This document shows, piece after piece, positions 18,886 through 25,480 of a stretch of 48,773 bases of DNA. Position numbers and translations under genes: made by a program. Within the stretch, counting starts at the first letter, position 1, and each line of letters starts with the position of its first letter. Under the pieces are notes generated by a model. It ran no database searches and was not told where the DNA came from. It saw nothing but the letters and a program-made list of their open reading frames with translations. This DNA is from Oscillospiraceae bacterium (GTDB taxonomy: Bacteria > Bacillota > Clostridia > Oscillospirales > Ruminococcaceae), in NCBI GenBank assembly GCA_902766785.1, contig CACXEO010000055.1, positions 1 to 48,773 of the forward strand, in the 5' to 3' direction.

Positions 18886-19852
18886 CCGGCAGTTTCCCCC
18901 CTACCGATTTTGGTTGCGCCTCAAAAAGCACCTTCAAAAACGCTCCGGTACTTTCTTTCATCTCAGTTCCATCCATATAGACAATGTTGCACTTCGGAAT
19001 TGCCTTTTCAGCAACCGCAGCGTCCATAATGTCGTACTCACCGGTCAGCTGCGCAGTCTTTTCAACGTCTTTTACCGCCGCTTCGGTCGACTGCTTGTAG
19101 GCGTCCAGAAAAATATCCAGCTCAGCTTTATGCTCTTGGGCAAACTCAGTGCGGACAACCAGGCAGCCCATAACGAGGTCGCTTTGTTCACCGGAAGCGG
19201 TTCTCCACTCCTCGGCAAGGTCGAGCGCCACCCGCACGTCCGGGTTCTTTGCCGTCACCTGGGTTACGAAGGGTTCCGGTAAAACGGCGAGGTTTGCCTT
19301 ACCGGCAATCAGCTGGGCGGCAAGCTCGCTATGCTCGGAAAGGTAGTCCACCGTTACATCGGTCCCCGCTTTCATTCCGTTCTGTTCCAGAATGTAGTTG
19401 AAGGCGTATTCCGGCACGGCGGCCTGCCCGGTAGCGGAAACCGTTTTCCCCTTAAGGTCGGCAACGCTCTTCACAGTATCGCCGTTTTCCACCACGTAGA
19501 GGACGCCGAGGGTATTGACCGCAATGATCTGTACCTTTCCGCCCGTTTTGTTGTATAATGTGGCGGCAAGGTTGGTCGGCACGGCGGCAATATCCACCTC
19601 GCCAGAGGTCAGCTTGCCTGTAATTTCATCCGCCGCTCCCGCCAGCGTAAAACTGTAATGATCAGGCGCCTTGCCCTCTTTTGCAAGCTCCATCAAGTTG
19701 ACCATCCCAATTCCGGTGGGCCCCTTGAGGGTCGCGATATTCACACTTATTTTCTCAGAATCCGGCTTTGAGCCCTCTCCGGTATTGCAAGCTGTGAGTA
19801 AAAGCAGAGAAAGCGACAGGACAACCGCCGCCATGCGTTTTAAAAATTTCAT
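18860..19852 (-). CDS. ABC transporter substrate-binding lipoprotein (NMT1/MqnA-like fold)
   Basis: A 330-residue lipoprotein: signal with lipobox LLTAC (Cys near residue 22), then a two-lobed periplasmic-binding fold of the SsuA/ThiY/NMT1 type. Visible segments include GMVNLMELAKEG, SGEVDIAAVPTNLAATLYN and LKGKTVSATGQAAVPEYAF. The ligand is not readable from sequence; sulfonates, pyrimidine precursors and other small ligands are known for relatives. First gene of the operon, with its own promoter TTGACA-17-TACAAT (19885-19913). The location back to back with nadA raises the possibility of a pyridine-related ligand (inference only). Confidence 0.9.
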   Translation of the reverse strand: MKFLKRMAAVVLSLSLLLLTACNTGEGSKPDSEKISVNIATLKGPTGIGMVNLMELAKEGKAPDHYSFTLAGAADEITGKLTSGEVDIAAVPTNLAATLYNKTGGKVQIIAVNTLGVLYVVENGDTVKSVADLKGKTVSATGQAAVPEYAFNYILEQNGMKAGTDVTVDYLSEHSELAAQLIAGKANLAVLPEPFVTQVTAKNPDVRVALDLAEEWRTASGEQSDLVMGCLVVRTEFAQEHKAELDIFLDAYKQSTEAAVKDVEKTAQLTGEYDIMDAAVAEKAIPKCNIVYMDGTEMKESTGAFLKVLFEAQPKSVGGKLPDDGFYYQK

Positions 19853-19884
19853 ATTTTACCCCTTTACATCGTTTCATTTTTTTC

Positions 19885-19953
19885 ATTGTATGTCCCTGCT
19901 AATTTTTTGTCAAGCCGCGTTTTACTTGACTTTTCAGCAAAATATGGTATGAT
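19885..19953. promoter_or_regulatory. divergent promoters of the ABC operon and nadA
   Basis: Minus strand: TTGACA-17-TACAAT (19885-19913) for the ABC operon. Plus strand: TTGACT-16-TATGAT (19926-19953) for nadA. The two -35 boxes sit only 12 bases apart and are arms of an inverted repeat GTCAAG/CTTGAC (19909-19914 and 19925-19930), so one bound protein could control both directions. Confidence 0.75.
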
Positions 19954-20004
19954 AATACTGTTTTCCTATGGTTTCCCTATGAAATCTTCTTTTTTACTCA
20001 TCAA

Positions 20005-20022
20005 TTAAACCAGACGGTTTAA
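20005..20022. promoter_or_regulatory. inverted repeat in the nadA leader, candidate operator
   Basis: TTAAACC-AGAC-GGTTTAA, perfect 7-base arms, lies between the nadA promoter and its start codon. It is suited to a dimeric repressor. I cannot match it to a known NAD regulator site by eye. Confidence 0.5.
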
Positions 20023-20053
20023 AATAGACACACCGGAACGGAGAAGAACTGCC

Positions 20054-20962
20054 ATGCTGTCAGACCTGCAAAATGAAATACTGGCCCTCAAAAAAGAAAC
20101 AGGAACCGCCATTGTAGCCCACAGCTACCAGGCGCCGGAAATCCTGGAAGTGGCCGACGTCACCGGGGACTCGTTCGCGCTGAGCGTTGCGGCGACGAAG
20201 CTCAAGGAAGAAACGGTTTTGATGTGCGGCGTAGGCTTTATGGCGGATACCGTCAAAATCCTGTCGCCTGAAAAAAAGGTTATTCTCGCAAGGGAGGAAG
20301 CCACCTGCCCCATGGCGGAACAGATTTCCCCCGAGCGCGTCCTCGCATACCGCAAAGAGCACCCGGATCACGCGGTTGTCGCCTACGTCAACACAACGAC
20401 CGAGCTCAAGGCAGTTGCCGACGTCTGCGTCACCTCTTCAAGCGCTCTCGACATCGTCAAAAAACTGCCTCAGAAAGACATCCTGTTTATCCCAGATAAG
20501 AACCTGGGCAGCTACGTGAAAAAAATGCTCCCCGAAAAAAACATCACCCTCTGGGACGGCATGTGCCCCGTCCACGGGCAGATCACCGAGGAGGAGTGCC
20601 TGAAAGCCATTGACGCCCACCCGGAGGCCACCGTGCTGATGCACCCCGAACTGCCGGAGGAAGTGCTCCGCCACGCCGACGTAGCCGGTTCCACCGCCGC
20701 GATTATCAAATACGCACTGGAGCACGACGAACCCTGTATCATCGGGACGGAAAAGAGCATCTGCGACTACCTCTCCCTGAAAAAGCCCAATCAGGCGTTC
20801 TACCTGCTGAGCAAGAACCTGATCTGCCCCGACATGCGGATTACCACCCTGCTGGACGTGAAAAAGGCCCTTGAAGGGACCGGCGGGCGCGAAATCGTGC
20901 TGGACGAAACGCTCCGCCTCAAAGCCAAGCACGCCATTGATGAGATGATCCGGCTGGGTTAA
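20054..20962 (+). CDS. nadA: quinolinate synthase A
   Basis: A 302-residue [4Fe-4S] enzyme that condenses iminoaspartate with dihydroxyacetone phosphate to quinolinate in de novo NAD synthesis. Conserved features: AHSYQAPEI near 22, GDSFALS near 38, CGVGFMADTVKIL near 58, NTTTELKA near 113, VTSSSA near 126, the MHPE motif near 196 and AGST near 211. Probable cluster cysteines are C85 (ATCPMA), C171 (GMCPVHG) and C258 (LICPDM). Length is normal. The usual partners nadB and nadC are not adjacent, so the rest of the pathway is elsewhere or iminoaspartate comes from another enzyme. A GGAG site precedes the ATG. Confidence 0.97.
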   Translation: MLSDLQNEILALKKETGTAIVAHSYQAPEILEVADVTGDSFALSVAATKLKEETVLMCGVGFMADTVKILSPEKKVILAREEATCPMAEQISPERVLAYRKEHPDHAVVAYVNTTTELKAVADVCVTSSSALDIVKKLPQKDILFIPDKNLGSYVKKMLPEKNITLWDGMCPVHGQITEEECLKAIDAHPEATVLMHPELPEEVLRHADVAGSTAAIIKYALEHDEPCIIGTEKSICDYLSLKKPNQAFYLLSKNLICPDMRITTLLDVKKALEGTGGREIVLDETLRLKAKHAIDEMIRLG

Positions 20963-20975
20963 TGATACGCAAATC

Positions 20976-21008
20976 AAACAGCCGCCCTGTGCAGGGCGGC
21001 TGTTTTTT
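20976..21008. terminator. bidirectional terminator between nadA and the HTH gene
   Basis: CAGCCGCCCTG/CAGGGCGGCTG with a 2-base loop and flanking A/T runs; it ends on the stop codon of the convergent HTH gene. Confidence 0.9.
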
Positions 21009-21267
21009 ATGGCTTTAAAAATATTTCAGAGAGCCCCAGGCCGAAAAACCTGCAAAGGCTGACAAGATGTTCTGCCGTAAAACCATCAGAAACCACACCG
21101 TTTTCCAGCTCCTTTAATATGGCGGCCGGCACCCCGGTTTTCTCCCCCAGCGTTTCCACCGCCAACCCGCTTTTACTCCTCAGTTCTTTGACATTTTCGC
21201 AAAGGTTCAATAGCAGCCGGTCGTTAATTTCGGAAATTGATTTACAATTTTTATTGGTTATATTCAT
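21007..21267 (-). CDS. small HTH-domain transcriptional regulator
   Basis: An 86-residue Cro/C1-like protein. The helix-turn-helix lies in the segment LAVETLGEKTGVPAAILKELENG (about 35-57), followed by LVSLCRFFGLGLSEIF. The start is ATG at 21267, eight bases after AAGGAG; the upstream GTG at 21276 overlaps that ribosome site. Divergent from a second small HTH gene at 21363, with a palindrome between them. Likely a local repressor; its targets are unknown. Confidence 0.78.
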   Translation of the reverse strand: MNITNKNCKSISEINDRLLLNLCENVKELRSKSGLAVETLGEKTGVPAAILKELENGVVSDGFTAEHLVSLCRFFGLGLSEIFLKP

Positions 21268-21293
21268 TATTTTCACTCCTTTTTATTTTATTA

Positions 21294-21310
21294 TCATTCA
21301 ATTTGAATGA
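21294..21310. promoter_or_regulatory. palindrome between divergent HTH genes, candidate operator
   Basis: TCATTCAA-T-TTGAATGA: perfect 8-base arms with a 1-base centre, in the AT-rich divergent promoter region. Confidence 0.6.
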
Positions 21311-21362
21311 TTTGTCAATAATTCATATTGAGTTAAATTAGAATAATTCTGGGTGATTATAA

Positions 21363-21566
21363 ATGACATATCTTGAACGCATCAGAGGGTTACGGGAGGA
21401 TCACGACCTAACCCAAAAACAAATCGCAAAAATATTAGGAGTAGCAACGCCAACCTATTCCCAGTATGAACGCGGAACGCGTTCTATGCCCATTGAGTAT
21501 TTGATTGTATTATGTAAATTTTATAACAGGTCAGCGGACTATATTTTGGGTTTGACGAACAAATAA
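21363..21566 (+). CDS. HTH Cro/C1-type transcriptional regulator
   Basis: A 67-residue single-domain DNA-binding protein. The segment DLTQKQIAKILGVATPTYSQYERG (residues 15-38) is a textbook helix-turn-helix, followed by LIVLCKFYNRSADYILGLTN, the usual dimer helix and end of these minimal regulators. The start lacks a strong ribosome site (GGGTGATTATAA before ATG). The AT-rich promoter region and divergent partner suggest a small regulatory or mobile-element-derived pair. Confidence 0.9.
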   Translation: MTYLERIRGLREDHDLTQKQIAKILGVATPTYSQYERGTRSMPIEYLIVLCKFYNRSADYILGLTNK

Positions 21567-21594
21567 AGTATACGGTTGTCAATTCCCAGTTTTA

Positions 21595-21714
21595 CAAGCC
21601 TTCCCTCACGAGGAAGGTGGGCGCGTCAGACTCCCGGATGAGGCGCTGTAAAAACGGAACGCGCTTTCCAAAAGCTTCAAGGCTGTTTGCCCGTCACCTC
21701 ATCAGCGATCTGAC
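21595..21714. repeat. intergenic inverted-repeat element
   Basis: A GC-rich patch inside an AT-rich gap. It contains the hairpin CCTTCC/GGAAGG (about 21600-21617) and long-range arms GTCAGA...GATGAGG (21625-21643) against CCTCATC...TCTGAC (21697-21714). It resembles the short palindromic intergenic repeats common in gut Clostridia; no transposase frame is present. The rest of 21567-21845 holds only a -10-like TATAAT before the next gene. Confidence 0.45.
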
Positions 21715-21845
21715 TGGGGACTGCTTAAGCCGGATAAGTTAATAGCCTTTAATGAAAATGTTGATACAAAACCGCTGTTCATATGTTATAATTAAAATGC
21801 TGTTTTAGTAAAAAATACTGCGCTTGTAATTTGAGGGTTGATGTT

Positions 21846-22295
21846 ATGGACGGTTTGAAGTTTAATATGCCTTGTTACTTAAGGAATCATGCTGGAAGTG
21901 CAACTTTATTCGTTACAGACTCATATGTAAAAATTGTGATACGAAAAAAAGAAATTACAATTCCTTTTGAGAGCATTCAGTCAATCGTTTTTAAACAGCC
22001 GGCTTTTTTGACAAAAGGCAGCATGGCGTTTAAAACGGCACAGCCTAAATACGGTTCTATCCACTGGGGGATGGGAATATCAACCGATTTAAACGATGCC
22101 AATACGGTACTTTACGATAAAGAAAACCTTGAAACAGCCTATCAAATAAAAAGCTACATTGAAGAAAAATGCCGTTCGTTAGGTGAACGCCCTGGTTATT
22201 ACGAAGAATTAGAGCAGTTAAAATTGCTTTTGGAGAAAAATGTTATTACCCAAGAAGAGTTCGACGCTAAAAAGAAACAAATTTTAGGTTTATAG
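21846..22295 (+). CDS. SHOCT-domain protein with N-terminal PH-like region
   Basis: A 149-residue protein. Residues 1-100 look like a compact beta-rich domain of the DUF4429/PH-like kind (TLFVTDSYVKIVIRKKEITIP and FESIQSIVFKQP). The last 30 residues (ELEQLKLLLEKNVITQEEFDAKK) are a SHOCT motif, a short C-terminal module found in many otherwise unrelated bacterial proteins. ATG at 21846 follows AGGG by 8 bases; an upstream TTG at 21831 is possible. Function unknown. Confidence 0.8.
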   Translation: MDGLKFNMPCYLRNHAGSATLFVTDSYVKIVIRKKEITIPFESIQSIVFKQPAFLTKGSMAFKTAQPKYGSIHWGMGISTDLNDANTVLYDKENLETAYQIKSYIEEKCRSLGERPGYYEELEQLKLLLEKNVITQEEFDAKKKQILGL

Positions 22296-22320
22296 CCTTT
22301 ACTCAAAATTAACAATTAAT

Positions 22321-22348
22321 AAAAGCGACCGGGTTACCGGTCGCTTTT
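22321..22348. terminator. bidirectional terminator between SHOCT gene and acetyltransferase
   Basis: AAAAGCGACCGG-GTTA-CCGGTCGCTTTT, perfect 12-base stem. Confidence 0.92.
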
Positions 22349-22349
22349 A

Positions 22350-22925
22350 TTAATAATACCTCTTTAGAATTTCTTCCAGCTCTTCATCCGGCAGGCCGCT
22401 GATTGATCTGACTGGGCCGGGGGCCTCCGCATGATTGATTGCCTTTTCAAACCACGCAACGTCGTACCATCTGCCGAACTTGTACCCTGTCCGGTGGAAG
22501 GAGCCGATCAGGCTGAAGCCGCATTTCTCATGGAACCGCCTGCTTTTCTCATTCGGTACGGTCAGCGCGGCGTAGACGTTATAATACCCCAGTGCTTTCA
22601 GCAGCTCGAGCAGACAGCCGTAAAGCTTCTGCGCAGCGCCGGTTCCGTGGTATTTGGGCGAAACGTAAATCGACAGGTCAGCGTCATAGCAATAAGCGGC
22701 CCGCTCCCGGTGTTTCGACGCATATGCGTACCCGGCTATTTCGTCTCCCACTGCGTAAACAAGGTAGGGGTACTGCCCGCTGATAGTCTCAATCCGCCGG
22801 GAAAACTCAGCCGCAGAGGGCACCTCCACCTCAAACGAGACTGCCTCGTCCCGGACATAAGGCGCGTAGATTTCCACAAGGGCCGCTCCGTCATGCGGGT
22901 TCGCCAGCCTGATAAACCCTTCCAT
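22350..22925 (-). CDS. GNAT N-acetyltransferase, phosphinothricin/methionine-derivative type
   Basis: A 191-residue acetyl-CoA-dependent N-acetyltransferase of the Pat/MnaT/YwnH group. Typical segments are IRLANPHDGAALVEIYAPYV at the start, SFEVEVPSAAEFSRRI, the acetyl-CoA loop region SPKYHGTGAAQKLYG (about 108-122, Q/RxxGxG/A form), NVYAALTVPNEKSRRFHEKCGF, then GYKFGRWYDVAW. A C-terminal 30-residue extension (from about 165) is not part of the core fold. Substrates of relatives include phosphinothricin and methionine sulfoximine. Stand-alone gene. Confidence 0.92.
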   Translation of the reverse strand: MEGFIRLANPHDGAALVEIYAPYVRDEAVSFEVEVPSAAEFSRRIETISGQYPYLVYAVGDEIAGYAYASKHRERAAYCYDADLSIYVSPKYHGTGAAQKLYGCLLELLKALGYYNVYAALTVPNEKSRRFHEKCGFSLIGSFHRTGYKFGRWYDVAWFEKAINHAEAPGPVRSISGLPDEELEEILKRYY

Positions 22926-22984
22926 TCTTTAGCCATCCTTTCACTTACAATGCCAACCGATTCTACATTCGGGAAGCCTAATTA

Positions 22985-23143
22985 AAAGCTCCCCCTCTTT
23001 TTCCGTAATCAAATTCAATAAGGGCTGAAAGCCCATTATTCAAGGACGGCTTGGGGCGCCAGCCCTTAAGGGGTTCAGTGGGGGACCGCACTCCCGCTGA
23101 AAGACTTTAGATGTCCCCCGCCGTCTAAGAGACGGGGGACATC
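22985..23143. repeat. intergenic stretch with several hairpins
   Basis: Between the acetyltransferase and the beta-helix gene. GGGC-TGAAA-GCCC flanked by AATAA/ATTATT (about 23019-23040), a TTCAG/CTGAA-closed stem near 23076-23103, and GATGTCCCCCG/CGGGGGACATC (23110-23143). The last lies just past the end of the minus-strand beta-helix gene and may end its transcript, but no T-run follows. Confidence 0.5.
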
Positions 23144-23152
23144 TCATCGTGG

Positions 23153-24973
23153 TTATTTTTGCGGAGGCGCAAGAAACCTGACATGCTTTTCCCAAAACTC
23201 CAGCCTGGCTTTATGCTCTGCCATATCCGGTTTTGGAGTATAAACCATTTCCGGCGTCATGCCCGGGATCAATTCCCAAAGCTGCGGGTTAACCCCTTCC
23301 CACAAAATCCAGTTATCGGTGGTTAAATCGGTCAAATAATGGCCGGGGACCGGGCGGCCGGCATAATGATCCTCACCCCGTCCAAAACGGGAGAACGTCT
23401 GTGCGTCGCGGTATGTATGGATATACACGTTTTCAAATGTAATCGTTCCAACAAGATGGGAACGGTCAACCGAGGTTTGGTTAGAAGAAAATTCCGGAAC
23501 AGGTACATGAAGCTTATAACCCCGTCCCCCATGGCCGTTTCCATTTCCCGGCGGCTTTGGCTTCGGATAAAACTCGCTGTCAAACCCCTGGGTATGCCCA
23601 ATTTCTATATTTTTAAAGTGAAGATTCCCGATATATGACCAGTTGTCATTGGGCTTGTCAGACAGCGTTTCCCCAAGAATTTCAGCAACGTCGGAACGGC
23701 CCCAATAGCTCCAGGGATGCTGTTCTACCGTAATAGCAATCCCGCCGAACGGGGTCTCCTCAACATCAATATCCTCGAAAAGCAGATTATCAATCAATCC
23801 GCGGTTTCCGGTGTAAACGCATAAAGCGCCGTTTCCGTAATTCTCATGATGGATCACCGAAATGCGCCGCCAGGTGACGTTTTTAATATCCCACCAGTTT
23901 TCCCAAGCGGCCGCCAAACACATTCCGCCCCGGTTCCAGACTACGCAGTCTTCAAACAGGACATTTTCGGTAGAAGTTTTGGTATAATGGTGCGTTTTAA
24001 CTTCCAGAGAATCGTCGTGATTATTGGCAAAGCACCGGCGGACGGTCACATTCTTGCTTCCATCTACCAAAATGCCGTCGTTAGAGGTCAAATCCTGCGA
24101 CCCCGCCATCCGGATCAGGTCGAAAAGAACTTCTGAGCTCCGTAGGGAAACAAGGCAAAACCCCATGCTGTGGGTAAAAATCAACCCTTCTACCGTAACA
24201 TTTTCAGCGTCCTGCACACACAGGACATTTCCGTTGCAGGTCAAAGGCTTTGGAAGGGTGTCGGTATCCGCTTTCCCGTCAAGGATCCCCCTGCCCAGGA
24301 GGCGGACATTTTTTCCCGTTATGGTGATACCGTTACGGATTTTGGAATGATCATGCGCCTTCATTTCGCCTGGGCGCCGCAAACGGATGACTGCCCCTTC
24401 CTCAAAATACCAAGTCTTATTATCTCCAAGTGCGGCAAGGTATTCCATGTTGTAGACTCCGGAAGCAAAATAAATGGTATCATGCGCTTCATAAAATGCC
24501 CGGAAAGTTTCCTGGGTAATCACGTCGTTATCATTTTGAGAAGCAGGTACGCGATATACACTGCATCCATTTAGATTTGGGATATCGTTCTGCACCGGTT
24601 CTGTGAAAAGAAAACAAGGCCGCTTGATTCCGTCGATTTCAACCGAAAGAATGCGATGCTTCAAATTTGCGGTGTCAATATCAAACTCCACTGTCCGTTG
24701 AGCCGGATTCACAGCGGGATAAATTTCTGCCTTGCGCGGACGCACACAGACGTTTTGCACCTTAATGTTCGGATTCAGCACCTCAATGCAGACATGAGCC
24801 GAACCGTCGAAATCCCAGCGTGCAAACGTTTCAAGTTCGCTTTCATAGTTAAAAGTATCCGGTTGATGCTGATGCGCCGCAAACGTAATTAAATCCTGCG
24901 GCTTTCCGTTTTGAGGCGTGACAGTGACCCGATAGTCCTCTGACACGGGCCAGATTGACTGGTAATAGTCCAT
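23153..24973 (-). CDS. right-handed beta-helix glycoside hydrolase (GH28/GH49-like)
   Basis: A 606-residue protein. Residues 1-150 form a beta-rich N-terminal domain. From about residue 160 a parallel beta-helix follows, with repeating turns such as GITITGKNVRLLGRG, NVTVEGLIFTHSMGF, NVTVRRCFANNHDDSLEVK and NVLFEDCVVWNRGGM. Acidic residues in SNDGILVDG and NHDDSLEVK align with the catalytic NTD/DD positions of polygalacturonase-type enzymes. The classic GHG and RIK motifs are not clear, so the substrate may not be pectin; GH49-type dextran or pullulan cleavage is an alternative. There is no signal peptide, so it acts inside the cell, probably on imported oligosaccharides. TGGAGAA precedes the ATG. 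Confidence 0.8.
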   Translation of the reverse strand: MDYYQSIWPVSEDYRVTVTPQNGKPQDLITFAAHQHQPDTFNYESELETFARWDFDGSAHVCIEVLNPNIKVQNVCVRPRKAEIYPAVNPAQRTVEFDIDTANLKHRILSVEIDGIKRPCFLFTEPVQNDIPNLNGCSVYRVPASQNDNDVITQETFRAFYEAHDTIYFASGVYNMEYLAALGDNKTWYFEEGAVIRLRRPGEMKAHDHSKIRNGITITGKNVRLLGRGILDGKADTDTLPKPLTCNGNVLCVQDAENVTVEGLIFTHSMGFCLVSLRSSEVLFDLIRMAGSQDLTSNDGILVDGSKNVTVRRCFANNHDDSLEVKTHHYTKTSTENVLFEDCVVWNRGGMCLAAAWENWWDIKNVTWRRISVIHHENYGNGALCVYTGNRGLIDNLLFEDIDVEETPFGGIAITVEQHPWSYWGRSDVAEILGETLSDKPNDNWSYIGNLHFKNIEIGHTQGFDSEFYPKPKPPGNGNGHGGRGYKLHVPVPEFSSNQTSVDRSHLVGTITFENVYIHTYRDAQTFSRFGRGEDHYAGRPVPGHYLTDLTTDNWILWEGVNPQLWELIPGMTPEMVYTPKPDMAEHKARLEFWEKHVRFLAPPQK

Positions 24974-25097
24974 AAATTTTCTCCATTCACATTTTCATCC
25001 GGAAGCAGCAAACCTTCCAGCTTAATATCAGCAGGAACCGCCATAATACCCAGTGAAAATTTAAAATTATCAATAAGTTCATTATATCAAATGAATG

Positions 25098-25137
25098 AAA
25101 AAATGAAAGTTTTTCAGCAGAAAAACTTTCATTTTTT
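25098..25137. terminator. long AT-rich hairpin terminator after the feo operon
   Basis: 17-base perfect arms (25098-25114 and 25121-25137) around a CAGCAG loop, with A/T runs at both ends. It lies downstream of the minus-strand feo operon and immediately upstream of the -10 (TATAAT, minus strand) of the beta-helix gene. Confidence 0.8.
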
Positions 25138-25153
25138 GTGCTTATTTACGCTG

Positions 25154-25351
25154 TTAGAGTATCATACAGTCCTTATGGCTTTTTTGCACGGCATGAACAG
25201 CTTTTTTACGAGAACCACAGTTTACACATCCATCGCCGGAGGGGCATCCGGCGCACTTCCCGCCCCGGAACTGCCGAACGATGCTGCGGATAACAATGAA
25301 AAATGCCAAAAGAATTAACAGCACGCAAAACGCTGCAATTATTTTATCCAT
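25154..25351 (-). CDS. FeoB-associated Cys-rich membrane protein
   Basis: A 65-residue protein: one N-terminal transmembrane helix (residues 2-23), a basic stretch (RSIVRQFRGGK), then a Cys cluster CAGCPSGDGCVNC and a later Cys in KSHKDC. This matches the small Cys-rich protein often encoded after feoB in Clostridia; role unknown, possibly iron handling or assembly of the FeoB channel. The start is ATG at 25351; its ribosome site (AGAGGTGG) is about 15 bases upstream, further than usual. Confidence 0.85.
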   Translation of the reverse strand: MDKIIAAFCVLLILLAFFIVIRSIVRQFRGGKCAGCPSGDGCVNCGSRKKAVHAVQKSHKDCMIL

Positions 25352-25480
25352 ATCTGAAAATCCATTCCACCTCTCCGATAACGCCAGGGGCAATCAGCCT
25401 ACTGTTCGGAGCAGAAAAAATAATAAGCTTTGTCCCATTTCCTGCCAGGCTGTACAAAAACACCGGGAAGCAAAGCTGTG

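Noticed and set aside
21595..21714. CRISPR or attachment site
   Set aside because: Only one imperfect palindromic unit, no regularly spaced repeats, no integrase or tRNA nearby.
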